Assembly: GCA_035578155.1 (NCBI GenBank) | Contig: JAPWDM010000005.1 | Location: forward strand, 54,318,454 to 54,382,453 | Origin: Brachynemurus nebulosus | Taxonomy: Eukaryota > Arthropoda > Insecta > Neuroptera > Myrmeleontidae | DNA: 64,000 nt | Direction: 5' to 3' | Shown here: positions 25,806 through 38,275 of the stretch, one piece after another | How positions within the stretch are numbered: the first letter of the stretch is position 1 | Layout of the letters: each line of letters opens with the position of its first letter | Notes under the pieces: model-generated | Database searches by the model: none | What the model was told of the DNA's origin: nothing | What the model saw: the letters and a program-made list of their open reading frames with translations, nothing else | Made by a program: the position numbers and the translations under genes

Positions 25806-26478
25806 ATAAATGATTTTCAACCTGACTATCACAGATTTTTTTGAAACTTTGGTTAATTATACTCTTTAACTTCCTGAATTCAAATATAATTTTTAAAAAA
25901 TTTTAACTCTTATAGTTTTTGAGTTATATACTTTTGAAAATTGCAAAATACCCTTGGGCTTGGTTTCAAAGAAGATCCAAGCTCTTATGTCAGAATACAT
26001 TAAAATACTACACACTAAAATGCATTTTTTATCATAACTGCTGATCCCGTCATGGTCCCACTTTGAAATTTTTATGGTACATTCCCCAAGTCACTATTAT
26101 AAATATATATTCTTAATTTTCAAAAAACACTGTCTCAAAAAAATTTTCAAAAACAAGTTTTGAGGCTTTCCAAAAAAAATATTTTTTCCAAAAAATTAGT
26201 ATCAAATTAAAGCCCATTGTTCAAGATTAATCAAATTAATTTCTCTTTAAAATGAGCAGTCATACAACTCTCTAGGACTTATAGAATTGAAATTAGAACA
26301 TCTTATAGTGCTGGACTTGAGTAACAAAAAAGGGTATTTTGCAATTTTCAAAAGTATATAACTCAAAAACTATAAGAGTTAAAATTTTTAAAAATTATAT
26401 TTGAATTCAGGATGTTAAAGATTATAATTAACCAAAGTTTCAAAAAAATCTGTGATAGTCAGGTTGAAAATCATTTAT
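25806..26478. repeat. Inverted repeat with arms of about 150 bp
   Basis: The left arm begins ATAAATGATTTTCAACCTGA and the right arm ends with its complement. The match continues through the AAAAACTATAAGAGTTAAAA block. The loop of about 380 bp is AT-rich and non-coding. Confidence 0.75.
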
Positions 26479-26821
26479 GTTTGGTTGGTTTTAAAAAGAA
26501 TGACCCATACCCATAAATAAATTGGTTTCTGCGTCTGAGATATAATATATGTACTTTTACTCTACAATACATAAACTAATTACAGTGCACTCTTGTGTTA
26601 ATTTTTATAAATATAAGCTGTTAATTTTTATAAATATAAGTTATTTCTTGACAAGTTGAGCTGGAATTTGGTAGAAGTAGTTCAGGTTGAGTTAGTAGAT
26701 GGATTGAATCATAAATCGAGCAAAGTTTCAAAATGGTTTAAATATTAAAATTAAAAAAAATCATTTTATGATAAAATAAACGAACAATATTTGTATCAAA
26801 AAAAAAAAAAAAAAAAAAAAA

Positions 26822-28130
26822 AAACGCCGTGAGCAGTGGGGCCCCATCACGGTAGTCGAATTTTCCCCTCATCTCCGGTATTGATTGTTTACAAGCGAAA
26901 TGTGATTGAAAGTCTACAACCGATTTGTCATTTTGTTGGTTTCAAAACTGATGATGAGTGTCCGGCTGATCGCGGCTTTAAAAAAAGGTTTTAAGTATTT
27001 AAGGGCTGTATCTCAGTAAATTTCAATTTTGTGCCGACAGCAGGTAGCAGGAAAGAAATCAACACAATTCGTATGAGGGCATTCCTACCCATGTTTATCC
27101 GCCAATTGCCTTTATGTTTTAGTTTTAAATATTAAAAAAGGACCTTAAATAGTAAACTGGAAGATCTTTATGAAGATATTTTTTCTTTTCAAAAAAATCC
27201 AGAATTTCTATTTTATAAATAAAAATCCAAAATTCCTACTTTATAAATAAACAGTGATATGAAACACATTTTTAAATTACTTAATATTTATATATTACAT
27301 TTGTTAAAATAAAAAAAAACGCCGTGAGCAGCGGGGCCCCATCACGGTAGTCGAATTTTCCCCTTCATCTTCGGTATTGAATGTCTACAAGCGAAATGTG
27401 ATTGAAAGTCAACAACCGAATTGTCATTTTGTTGGTTTCAAAACTGGTGATGAGTGTTCGGCTGATCGAAGCTTTAAAAAAAGGTTTTAAGTATTTAAGG
27501 GCTGTATCTCAGTAAATTTCAATTTTGTGCCGAAAACAGGTAGCAGAAAAAAAACCAACACAATTCGTACGAGGACATTCCTGCCCATGTTTATCCGTTA
27601 ATTGCCTTTATGTTTTAGTTTTAAATATTAAAAAAGGACCTTAAATAGTAAACTGGAAGGCCTTTATAAAGATATTTTTTCTTTCAAAAAAAAAAAAAAA
27701 AAAAATAAATAAATAAATAAAATAAATAAATAAAAAATAAAAAAATTTTGGTGGTTTCAAAACTGATGATGAGTGTCCGGTTGATCGGGGCTTTAAAAAA
27801 AGGTTTTAAGTTTTTAAGGGCTGAATCTCAGTAAATTTCAATTTTGTGTCGATAGCAGTTAACAGGGAAAAAGCCACCACAATTCGTACGAGGGCATTTC
27901 TATCCATGCTTATCCGCCAATTTCCTTTGTGTTTTATTTTTAAATATTAAAAAAGGAACTTAAATAGTAAACTGGAAGGCTTTTATGAAGATATTTTTTC
28001 TTTCCAAAAAAATCCAAAATTTCTATTTTATAAATAATAAAAATCCAAAATTCCTAATTTATAAATAAACAGTGACTTTAATAACATTTTCAAATTACTT
28101 AATATGTATGTATTTCATTTGTTAAAAAAT
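26822..28130. repeat. Tandem triplication of a unit of about 430-495 bp
   Basis: Units start AAACGCCGTGAGCAG at 26822 and 27318. A third, 5'-truncated unit starts at about 27750. Shared blocks are GGTTTCAAAACTGATGATGAG, TAAGGGCTGTATCTCAGTAA and the CTTAAATAGTAAACTGGAAG block. Simple A/T tracts separate the units. No coding frame survives across units. Confidence 0.8.
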
Positions 28131-28249
28131 TGTATTCACTATTTTTTAAATTTTTTAAAATTACTATTCGCCTACTTGTATTTAGAATAAAATTAATGCA
28201 TTTAAAACACATTTAACAATAGCATTCAATTGCGATGTAAAAATGGAAG

Positions 28250-29110
28250 AAGTGGGGGGAAAAGTAATGTGGACTCCCTAAAAGGTACTAGCTGGATACT
28301 AATTGAATACACGTACAAAATTTCAGCCCTCTAGGTTTCCTTAGAGAGTCTCTAGACGTGTTAGAAAACAAGCAAAAAAATTAAGGAAATATTGGCGTAA
28401 AAATCGTGGGGGTAAAGGTTAAAAGTTGAAACCCCCAAAAAGCAGTGTCTGGCTATTAGCTTAACCTGTACACAAAATTTCAGCCCTCTAGGTTTATTTG
28501 GGGAGATTTTGACCCGAACGAAACTGTTAAAAAACAAGAAAAATCATGTTCTTTTTGGTACAAAAATGGTGGGGGTAGGGGTTAAAAGTCGGGACCCCCA
28601 AAAGGCACCCCCTTGATACTAACTCAATCCGAATACAAAATTTCAGCCCTTTAGGTTTATTTGGGTGACCTGTGCGAGTGGTACAAACTTCGGAAACGTC
28701 GAAAATGCATGAAATTGTAGCTTAAAAATGAGGGGGGTGGGGGTAAAATATTAAAACCTTCAAAAAGCACAACCTAGGTACGAACTTTATCAACACACCA
28801 AATTTCAACCCTCTACGTTAATTCTGGGGGGCTGGGGGCCTGTTAGATCCAGCGAAAATCGTTTTTCCCCCCTCTACTCCCACCAAATCATCCTGGGAAG
28901 CTGAATTTTGGATATGTTGTAGATAATTGACCGCAACATTATTTAAAACCGGTTTGGAAAAGTTTTATTGCTTTTCCGCCCCCCACCACCCCCTTAAAGG
29001 TCGGGTCAGAAAAAAAATTTGCCCAAAATTTGACCCCACTTTGATAGTATGAGGTGCCTCGAAAATGAGCCCCATTTACCAAATTTCATCTCTTAACTTC
29101 CATAGGGGGG
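28250..29110. repeat. Degenerate tandem repeat, period about 160 bp
   Basis: The word AATTTCAGCCCTCTAGGTTT and variants recur about every 160 bp (near 28321, 28478, 28641 and 28803). They alternate with GGGGGTAAAGGTTAAAAGT and CCCCCAAAAAGCA-type words. Units differ by many substitutions, so the array is old. Confidence 0.75.
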
Positions 29111-29135
29111 CCCTACACAAATTAAAAGGTGGCGG

Positions 29136-29237
<102 letters not shown>

Positions 29238-29339
29238 CATCTTTTTTTTTACATAATCGTGTTCTACGGGTACGAAAACGGATCGCGCCCCTAATCTCGC
29301 CTCTCGCCGCTCTTATCGTATAGGCTGTATAAGTCTAAT

Positions 29340-30005
29340 TTTTCGGAGAAAATTCGACTAAAAATTGATGATATTTTGTTTATATATACTATACAAAGCT
29401 CCAGTAATAAATATAACATTATTTTTTGCATCCACAAATTTTCAAACCACCCCTTCAAGTGCGTACCTAAAAAATTAAAAATTGTCGATATTTTGTTTTT
29501 ACACATTATACGAAATTCTAATAATAAATATAACATTATTTTTTGCGTCCACACATTTTTAAGGGGTGAAACCACCCTTTCAAGTGTGTGCTTAGAAAAT
29601 TTAAAATTGACGAAATTTTATTTACATACCTATATATTATATACCTACCTACTATAAAGAATTTTAGTAATAAATATAATATTATTTTTTATACCTACAC
29701 ATTTTTAAGGGGGTGAAACCACCCCTTCAGCTGTGGTTATTTCAACGCCTAAAAATTTGTAGATGCAAAAAGTAATGTTATATTTATTACTAGAGCTCTA
29801 TATAGTATATATAAACAAAATATCATCAATTTATAAATTTTTAAGTACACATATGAAGGGGTGGTTTCAACCCCTAGAAATTTGTAGATGCAAAAAATAA
29901 TGTTATATTTGTTACTAGAACTTTTTAAGGTACCCATAAACAAAATTTCATCGATTTTTAAATTTTTGAGTTCCAACTTTGAGGGGATGTTTCACCCCTT
30001 AAAAA
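29340..30005. repeat. Palindromic array: three direct units then two inverted units of about 125 bp
   Basis: Units carry GGGGTGAAACCACCCCTTCA and a TAATAAATATAACATTATTT block. They run in direct orientation to about 29730, then the same words appear as complements (AATAATGTTATATTTGTTAC, AAGGGGTGGTTTCAACCCC) to about 30005. Confidence 0.75.
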
Positions 30006-30459
30006 CGTTTTTTAGCAGCAACTGATATTTTTTATGTTAATAGGTCTTCTACATACTGACAAAGTTTCAGATTTTTTTGAATTTTCGACTTCTTGCCCTT
30101 GTCAGTGAAAGTGTTAATTTATGATTTTTTGTTAACTCTATAGTTGTTAACTCTACAGCCCTCTTGCGTTTATTCAATATGGTTGTACAACTCAATAATT
30201 ATTCAATCACACAACGATATTAATATGTCATCTTCGATGACATAAAAAGTTTAGTTGGTTTTGAACTACTGGATATCAGTGTCTCAATCTAAATTTTAGT
30301 CTCAGTCTAAGATTCGCGACCTCTTTAGATTAACACTATTCTGCAATTTGTAAATATTTACAATGTTGCGCCGTTGCAAGTAGGTATGTGAATTGTAATA
30401 ATGCACAGCATCCGACTTCAGCTTTATCGTTTTTTAAATTACCTTGTGATGAGAGAAAT

Positions 30460-32664
30460 AGTCTAGTCTAGAAGAGCCATTTTAGTGAAATTCTCATAGA
30501 GGGCACCAAAAATTATGATTTTGGTGTCATTCGATTCGTATTGACCTCTAGAAACTTTTTGAAAAAATTGAAAATGCGCTCATAAAAATTGCAATTGTTA
30601 TAAACAAAAGAGTGAAAAAAAAATAGTGTTTTTGTTTTTTTGAAAAATCTCAAAAACTATTAAAGATTTTTGAAATTAAGAAAAAGATCTGAAAAGAGCA
30701 GGAAATTTCACAAAAATAAGTCCCGACTCCCGAAACTGTATCTCCAATATTTATAATTTTAACAGAGCCCTAAAGTTATTGCTAAAATGGGGTGTTTGGC
30801 GTTCTCGCGCGCCGCGTCGTTCAAACACGGTAAACAAAAAAAATTATTTAAATATATTAAATATCAATATTAAGGGACGAAAAAATTCACGTACCTTCAG
30901 AATAAGTTGATAAACAATAATCCGTGCAAAAAAAAATTTTATATGTATTTTTCCATTAGTTATGCTATTGTTAATTAACAAAATTTTTGAAACCGAAAGT
31001 TGACATAGAAACCTTAATAATTATTTAACTAAAAAGCTGAAATTTTTTTTGCTTCGTAGAATTGTTCTGAAGAGGTGAAAAAATAGATTCCCGTTGAAAA
31101 AATCAAAAATTTTTAATTTTCCACTTATTTATAAACAATCAATTGCATTGAAAAATGAGAATTGCTGATAAAGCATTTGTTTTTTTCTTGTTTTTTTAAA
31201 TCTTAATTATTTCGTTTTTTTCTCATTGAGCGCCAACTGAAAAAATGACACAAAAAAATTGTTTATTAAGAAATGCATTTTTGAGCAATAAAAAAATTTT
31301 TTTAAGAAACAATTTTTCTTTTAAAAATCATATTATTTTTTGGTCCTTCGAATCAAAAAGAAAATTTTTTCATTGCCTCAAAAACAATGCATTTGTTTAT
31401 AACAATTTTTTAAATAATAGCATTAAAAAATTTTAAAAAAATATTTTCAGTTGGCGCTCAATGAGAAATGTTGTGTCCGGAGGTAGCCGCGGTTTAAATA
31501 AAAGTAGTATTTAATAAATTAGGTTATCACGTACCTTTTATATTTTGGCGCTAGTTCGCAGTCGTAAGTGAAACACCTTAATCTGGTTGTAGCACTATTA
31601 ACACACTAGTTTATACACAAAATATATTTAGTTAATATTTGCAGTAGTTATTAGGTAGTTATTAAGCCTTTATTAGTAGAAGCAGTTTATATTAGAAGTT
31701 TAGCAGTAACACACACTTGTAATAATATTTAAGCAGAAACCATCTTGTATCTTCACTGCATTGAAGTCACTATTGCGCACTAACTTTTACAGGGAAAACC
31801 GCATACATCTTTGATGTTGTGCTTTTGGACACAAGTAGCGACATCTATGACGTAGATGTCGAAGTAAGGAACACTCATTAGCGGTTTGAGTACACAACAA
31901 GAAAAAAACGAAATAATTAAGATTTAAAAAAACAAGAAAAAAACAAATGCTTTATCAGCAATTCTCATTTTTCAATGCAATTGATTGTTTATAAATAAGT
32001 GGAAAATTAAAAATTTTTGATTTTTTCAACGGGAATCTATTTTTTCACCTCTTCAGAACAATTCTACGAAGCAAAAAAAATTTCAGCTTTTTAGTTAAAT
32101 AATTATTAAGGTTTCTATGTCAACTTTCGGTTTCAAAAATTTTGTTAATTAACAATAGCATAACTAATGGAAAAATACATATAAAATTTTTTTTTGCACG
32201 GATTATTGTTTATCAACTTATTCTGAAGGTACGTGAATTTTTTCGTCCCTTAATATTGATATTTAATATATTTAAATAATTTTTTTTGTTTACCGTGTTT
32301 GAACGACGCGGCGCGCGAGAACGCCAAACACCCCATTTTAGCAATAACTTTAGGGCTCTGTTAAAATTATAAATATTGGAGATACAGTTTCGGGAGTCGG
32401 GACTTATTTTTGTGAAATTTCCTGCTCTTTTCAGATCTTTTTCTTAATTTCAAAAATCTTTAATAGTTTTTGAGATTTTTCAAAAAAACAAAAACACTAT
32501 TTTTTTTTTCACTCTTTTGTTTATAACAATTGCAATTTTTATGAGCGCATTTTCAATTTTTTCAAAAAGTTTTTAGAGGTCAATACGAATCGAATGACAC
32601 CAAAATCATAATTTTTGGTGCCCTCTATGAGAATTTCACTGAAATGGCTCTTCTAGACTAGACT
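30460..32664. mobile_element. Foldback element with arms of about 785 bp, TA target site
   Basis: The outer ends AGTCTAGTCTAGAAGAGCC (30460) and GGCTCTTCTAGACTAGACT (ending 32664) are inverted, with TA at 30459-30460 and 32664-32665. Discounting the solo LTR at 31469-31899, complementarity continues inward through CATTGAGCGCCAACTGAAAA to a loop of about 200 bp near 31246-31446. It interrupts the THAP domain of the surrounding pseudogene. The small open frame in the loop (31245-31436) is low-complexity and not called. Confidence 0.85.
31469..31899. mobile_element. Solo LTR (431 bp) with AGAAA target duplication
   Basis: It begins TGTTGTGTCCGG and ends GTACACAACA, the TG..CA pattern with short inverted ends. 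AGAAA flanks both sides (31464-31468, 31900-31904). No second LTR or internal region is present, as left by recombination between two LTRs. It sits in the right arm of the foldback element and breaks its symmetry, so it inserted after the foldback. Confidence 0.85.
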
Positions 32665-33661
32665 AAAAACCAGTATGGATAAAACATTCGGGTAATGAAG
32701 TTTTAAAAAATTCAAGTTGTTGTGTTTTGTGAAAAACATTTTTGGAAAAATTCAGTTGTTGTGACAGGAGGTCGAAAATACTTAAAAAAAATGCTCTTCA
32801 TAAACCATATGAATCTGTTTGCTCATGCAGTGTTTCTGAAATAGATGAGACTTGTCAAGAATTGTTAAAATCTAATTTGAAAAGTGGTAGTGAAAGTGTA
32901 CAATATATGGTTCTAAATCAACCCTCGACATCAGTATCTCCACCCGTAACTTTAAACTATGCTGGCACTCTTAAAACTTATACACGTAATCAATCTTTGA
33001 TGGTAGCTGAAGATATAAATATTGAAAATATTGATAAATGCACTCTATTATTTGAAGCCGAAGGCACGTATTATGAAAAGCAAAAACCAGTTGGAGCTGC
33101 TAATAAATTACCTCATTCCATTTCCATATTTAATACTACCGAATCAGTGAAAAGAGCCAAATATCGGGATTTAGAAAACGACATTGATGAACTTTTAAAG
33201 GGAAAGGGGGAAGATGTTGCAGTATTTGTAAAAAGTCAATTATTTCACAAAAAAGGGTCAGTATGGAGTAATGAAGAAAGAGATATCAGCTTAAAATTTT
33301 GTTACAAATCGCCATCGTTATATAAACATCTATTAGATACAGGTTTTGAATTACCAAGTATTAGCACCATACAACGCTGGCATTCTAATATTCGTTTGTT
33401 ACCTGGCATATCTGATACTGTCTTAAATTTGTTACGGAATAAAGCTGCTGAATTGACTATAATAGACAGGAAATATGTGCTTATTTTCGATGAAATGGCG
33501 ATAAAATCTGAATTGGAATATGTGTGATTATTATCGTTAAAGAGGATGAAATTTGCGACATGTGTTGAGTTTATAAAGTGAATATCACAATTCATTCGAG
33601 TGTTATAGCTATTGAAAGCAAATAGAATAATGTATTTTTTTATAACTTTTTAGTAGAAAAT

Positions 33662-34300
33662 AGTAGTAGGAATATGGGGTTTTTGGAGCCTCCTTCCCTC
33701 CTGCCGACTTTTTGAGTGACCTCGGCAGGAGGCAAAACTACCGAGGCGGTTCTAGAAGCCTCCGGCGGTGGGTGGAGCAACACTTGGTCTCCAACCTAAC
33801 GATATCTAGTGAAATTTTTTCTAACCTAACAGAACCCAACGGAACTTGACCCAACCTAACAGAACCTAAGGAAATTTGGTGTAACCTAACAAATTTTTTT
33901 CTAACCTAAGAATTCCCTAATAGGTGGCGCAGCCACCTTCGAGCCCTGTAAATTCCCTAATAGATGGCGCAGTCACCTTCGAGCCTGTGAATTCGCTACT
34001 AGATGGCGCTCGTAGTCTGGATTCCTGTGTGTAAGTTTGAAAAATTGTCAACAGGTGGCGCAGCCACCTTTGAATTCTGTAAATTCTAAGTTTTCATTAC
34101 TAGATAGCGCTGCTAGTCTGGATAATAGTGATCCCTGTGTGTAAGTTTGAAAAATTGACATCGAAAATCCTTTTTGATAGTTAAAAGAATGCGCTGCTGG
34201 TCTGAACCACCGCGAACTCTGTACCTTGATTCAAAATTCCATGAAAAGGTGGTGTTGCTTTCATAATTTTAGATTTTTATCTGAAAACAGGTTTTAACCT
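33662..34300. repeat. Polinton left terminal inverted repeat
   Basis: About 0.64 kb, complementary to 54741-55354 with a few indels. It contains internal direct repeats: a CTAACCTAACAGAACC-type stretch, and three or four blocks with AGGTGGCGCAGCCACCTT or AGATGGCGC, each near TGTGTAAGTTTGAAAAATTG. The outermost 130 bp are GC-rich; the rest is AT-rich. Confidence 0.93.
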
Positions 34301-34325
34301 GCATGGCTACATAAAGTGTGATAAA

Positions 34326-34380
34326 TGACGTCATTAGGCTATCTTGCTGCTATAAAAGGGCGCGACAGAATTTCTTCAGT
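34326..34380 (+). promoter_or_regulatory. Core promoter of the first Polinton gene
   Basis: TGACGTCA (34326-34333, a CRE/bZIP-type palindrome) is followed by TATAAAAGGG (34351) and an arthropod-type initiator TCAGT (34376-34380). The A of TCAGT is 27 bp from the first T of the TATA box. The ATG follows about 95 bp downstream. Confidence 0.7.
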
Positions 34381-34473
34381 TACAATTTTGTTCGAAACTT
34401 TAGTGAAAAAACATTAAATCTTATTGTTGTGAATTTTCAATTGTTGTGTGTTAAGAGTTAATTGTTGCCAACA

Positions 34474-34872
34474 ATGGAATCCATTACTGCTGGTGCTTCA
34501 TCTAGAAACAGAGACTTAATTCAAAAAATGGCTGGAAATTTTGTGGATGAATTGAATCATCTTGGCGCTGTTAAACGATGGATTAAACTTTCTGATATGG
34601 AAATTGGAAAAGTATATAAAATAATGGGCGCAAGTCAGTTGCCATTAAAATTCGACTCATCGAAAATGAAGACAATATTGGAATTGGAAGTTGGATACAT
34701 TTCGTTACCAGCGAGATTTGACAATTTGAACGAGCAGATGCTGGCATGGTTGCAAAGCAATCCAAAACTTGGTATTATGAATAATGGGCCAATTGGACTA
34801 ACTCATAAATTGCAATTCAAAACGTTGGATCTTCTTGAAATCGTGGAGGATGCTGAATGGCGAATTTTGTAA
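34474..34872 (+). CDS. Small Polinton protein of unknown function (132 aa)
   Basis: The start is the ATG at 34474, the first after the promoter. The middle (KRWIKLSDMEIGKVYKI, then LELEVGYISLPARFDNL) has the look of a compact beta-rich fold. I recall similar small proteins from other arthropod Polintons, and an OB-fold single-strand-binding role is a guess only. There is no signal peptide or membrane segment. It lies alone at the left end, separated from PolB by 3.4 kb of non-coding DNA and a tandem array, under its own CRE/TATA promoter, consistent with a separately transcribed, possibly early gene. Confidence 0.65.
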   Translation: MESITAGASSRNRDLIQKMAGNFVDELNHLGAVKRWIKLSDMEIGKVYKIMGASQLPLKFDSSKMKTILELEVGYISLPARFDNLNEQMLAWLQSNPKLGIMNNGPIGLTHKLQFKTLDLLEIVEDAEWRIL

Positions 34873-36535
34873 TTTATTCTCTTCCAAATGTATTATTTAA
34901 TTGTACTATGTATTTTAAAAATTTCAATATTGTATCAATTTTTACATATATTTAATAAAAAATTATAAAAAAATAAAAAAACAAAAAAAAAAAACAAAAA
35001 AAAAAAAACAAAAAAAAATTCGATTTTTTTCAATACCCATCGCTAGACATTGATTTATATTCTAGTTTTGATTATGCCAGATTAATAAATAAACATTATT
35101 TGGTGTTTAATAAAAAATTAAAAAAAAAAAAAATCGATTTTTCAATTCAGGTCTTGTCTCTAAATCACAATTTTTGAACTAAGTATAAATCAATAATACA
35201 TATGAGTAATATTTGATATGCATCGTATTGTTAGGTTTTATGGTGAATTATTATAAAACAAAAAAAGATTTAATATCCCCTGAAAACGAAAAATTTAATT
35301 TTTCACATGCTTAATAAAAATTATTTTTCAAGTTTAATAAAAATTATTCTTTATAAAATTGTCTATCAAATATTAGCCTTGCACATACTGATGAAGAAAT
35401 GCTGATTTGCTAAAATATAAATCTTGGAATGTGGATACATAATGTTATAAGTCCAATACGTTCATACATATGTATATATGAATATTACATTGTAATACAG
35501 GTATTCGCTATATCTATATGAATTGTGTTTAAAAGCCAAATTTTTTTTCCTGAATTTTTGTAAAGCTAATTTTCATTTTTATTTATATATTTTAAAGTTT
35601 AATATTTAGTTTTTGTCTTAATATAATATTTAAAATTAGTGAATTAAGAAAAATTTTGTGTTTTTGTATGTGATTTTTGTTTGTTTCCGCGTGTATTATA
35701 CCAATTGAAAAATTTGCTTGTGAAAAATAGGAAAATCTTCTTCCTCAGCAATTGAAAATTCTATTAATATTAGAAAATTTATTTCCGGTAATAGTATTGT
35801 TAGATACTAGAACAACTGAAAACTTTTAAAACAAAAATTTTGTTCTATTTGAAAACCATAGTTTTTGTTTTGTTTTCGCGCGAATTGTGTACAAAGCGAA
35901 ATTTCTTAGACTGTTTTTGTGAATTTTCAAAGTTAATTGTCTTAATTATAATATTTAAAATTAGTGAATTAAGAAAAAATTTGTGTTTTTTTTGTGTGTG
36001 ATTTTTGTTTGTTTTCGTTTTGTTTTATTTGAAAATCATAGTTTTTGATTGTTTGTGTGTGTGTGTGTGTGTGTGCGGTTTTTAGGTAAAACTACAGGTA
36101 AGCTGAAAAACACCTTTAATTCCTTTTTAGTATTAATTTTAACACTTGCTAGAAATTTTTTAGCTATACCTATAATACATTTATCATAAATTATAACTAG
36201 GGTTACCAATTTTTTCTATTCTAGGATCTATTTCTCTCTGCTTGCCACTTTACATTCATCACCGAAAAACTCTATCAGTGAAAGCTAGGGTTGTGGAAAC
36301 AGAGAGCAAATAAGAAATAATTTTTATATTTGGTACGTTTTCACGCGCGTTTTTGAGTATATATATTGTCGTTTTTTCAATAGCATTTTTCTTTTCAAAT
36401 ACTTTGCTATTATTAATAAATTATTCTGGATTTCTTTAAGTATATTACTTATTCAGAATATAGGTGAATAAATAAAAATTTTTAGGAAATTTTTACATTA
36501 TGCACTAGGGCGCATATTGCTAGCCGATATTATCA
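34873..36535. other. Polinton non-coding AT-rich spacer
   Basis: Poly(A)-rich 3' flank of the small gene (34950-35130), then AT-rich DNA with no credible frame. A segment at about 35610-35690 recurs at about 35940-36025 (AATATTTAAAATTAGTGAAT, TGTGATTTTTGTTTGTTT). A (GT)n run lies at about 36054-36075. Confidence 0.7.
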
Positions 36536-36539
36536 CATG

Positions 36540-37613
36540 ATAATAAACATATTGACCGAAACATGTCAAAATTTTTTTTTTCTTTCAAAAAGTGGTATTT
36601 TTACGAAATTTAATCAGGGTGCACACTAAAATGAATATTGGTAGGTAGTATTATTTTTGATAATAAACATATTGACCGAAACATGTCACAAATTTTTTTT
36701 CAAAAAGTGGTATTTTTACGAAATTTAATCAGGGTGCGCACTAAAATGAATATTGGTAGGTAGTATTATTTTTGATAATAAACATATTGACCGAAACATG
36801 TCACAAATTTTTTTTCAAAAAGTGGTATTTTTACGAAATTTAATCAGGGTGCACACTAAAATGAATATTGGTAGGTAGTATTATTTTTGATAATAAACAT
36901 ATTGACCGAAACATGTCACAAATTTTTTTTCAAAAAGTGGTATTTTTACGAAATTTAATCAGGGTGCGCACTAAAATGAATATTGGTAGGTAGTATTATT
37001 TTTGATAATAAACATATTGACCGAAACATGTCACAAATTTTTTTTCAAAAAGTGGTATTTTTACGAAATTTAATCAGGGTGCGCACTAAAATGAATATTG
37101 GTAGGTAGTATTATTTTTGATAATAAACATATTGACCGAAACATGTCACAAATTTTTTTTCAAAAGGTGGTATTTTTACGAAATTTAATCAGGGTGCGCA
37201 CTAAAATGAATATTGGTAGGTAGTATTATTTTTGATAATAAACATATTGACCGAAACATGTCACAAATTTTTTTTCAAAAAGTGGTATTTTTACGAAATT
37301 TAATCAGGGTGCGCACTAAAATGAATATTGGTAGGTAGTATTATTTTTGATAATAAACATATTGACCGAAACATGTCACAATTTTTTTTTTTTCAAAAAG
37401 TGGTATTTTTACGAAATTTAATCAGGGTGCGCACTAAAATGAATATTGGTAGGTAGTATTATTTTTGATAATCAACATATTGACCGAAACATGTCACAAA
37501 TTTTTTTTCAAAAAGTGGTATTTTTACGAAATTTTAATTAGGGTACACACTAAAATGAATATTGGTAGGTAGTATTATTTTTGATAATAAACATATTGAC
37601 CGAAACATGTCAC
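36540..37613. repeat. 115-bp tandem array in the Polinton, about 10 units
   Basis: The word AACATATTGACCGAAACATG occurs at 36546, 36666, 36781, 36896, 37011, 37126, 37241, 37356, 37474 and 37590. The core spacing is exactly 115 bp. The inner units are nearly identical, and the outer ones are more divergent. Each unit also carries AATCAGGGTGCGCACTAAAA. No coding frame; the function is unknown. Confidence 0.92.
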
Positions 37614-38088
37614 AAAATTTTCTATAAAAAATTTTTCACTAAAATGTTGGAAAACGACATTTCATATTACACGAGCTAATGATATTCCAACTAAGGGTGG
37701 AAATGATTCCGGACTACAACAATTCTAGTTTAAACAATTTTCTTTTACAATTTTTAGAATTTACAGGATGGGCTAGGAGAATTCCGTGAATAAAATGTAA
37801 AATATTTTTTCCGCTCAAATTTAACCACGTTTTGTGAATATTTGAAAATATAATTTTATTTTTAAAAGTTATAATAATATCTACAAGAAAGATTTTTTGG
37901 AATGCAAAAGATTAACCTTGAAAATAGCTTACTCAGCACATTCCGCACATTTTTTACATATGAAATCGTCGCCGCTTTGAAATGCAACATGTTTGAGCAA
38001 GTAAATGTATACATTGTGTATGCTAATACAGTAAAATTATTGCATCATATTGTGCAATCAAGCTTGTTGCAACTTGCTAACATCTGTA

Positions 38089-38117
38089 TGACGTCATCAA
38101 TCAAAAAGTATATAAAT
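38089..38117 (+). promoter_or_regulatory. PolB promoter: CRE-type palindrome plus TATA box
   Basis: TGACGTCA (38089-38096) and TATATAAAT (38109-38117) stand 20 bp apart, mirroring the arrangement before the 34474 gene. Transcription would begin near 38140, upstream of the presumed leader intron. Confidence 0.65.
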
Positions 38118-38275
38118 ACACATGATAAACGGTCTTAAAACCATTACGTCTTCTGATTACATAAAGTACAGTGTGCTTCGTGTCATCATATCGTATTTTG
38201 CGAATTTTTAAAGTTAGCTTTTTATTTCAAAGTTTAATTTCTTAAAATTTTATTACATTTTTTTTTTCAATATTG

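Larger units (their letters stand above)
30364..33527 (+). pseudogene. THAP/P-element-type transposase remnant, split by a foldback element
   Basis: Before the insertion, about 30364-30458 reads a THAP-like start (paired Cys, then ALSFFKLPCDERN). After it, from about 32672, a THAP continuation (KPVWIKHSGNEV, later CEKHFW and GGRKYL) is read in shifting frames: an extra T near 32729 and one A too few in the run near 32784-32790. The frame 32742-33527 then covers a coiled/linker part and the start of the P-element-type RNase H-like core (WSNEERDISLKFCYKSPSLY, STIQRWHSNIRLLPG, ending IFDEMAIKSELEY, where the Asp is the expected first catalytic residue). A stop follows and the rest of the core is missing. 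It is a dead copy of a THAP9/P-like gene that bound its element ends through the THAP zinc domain. Confidence 0.75.

Noticed and set aside
31245..31436. 63-codon frame in the foldback loop
   Set aside because: Low-complexity Phe/Lys/Asn composition from A/T tracts; no start context or homologous pattern.
33790..33900. CCTAA-rich stretch as insect telomere repeat
   Set aside because: The spacing is irregular (CTAACCTAACAGAACC) and it is part of the Polinton terminal repeat on both ends.
36540..37613. Regularly spaced repeats resembling a CRISPR array
   Set aside because: The whole 115-bp unit is repeated with no unique spacers, and it lies inside a eukaryotic Polinton; it is a plain tandem array.
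37902..38138. 78-codon frame upstream of PolB
   Set aside because: It runs across the CRE/TATA promoter of PolB and has no recognisable motif; probably chance.
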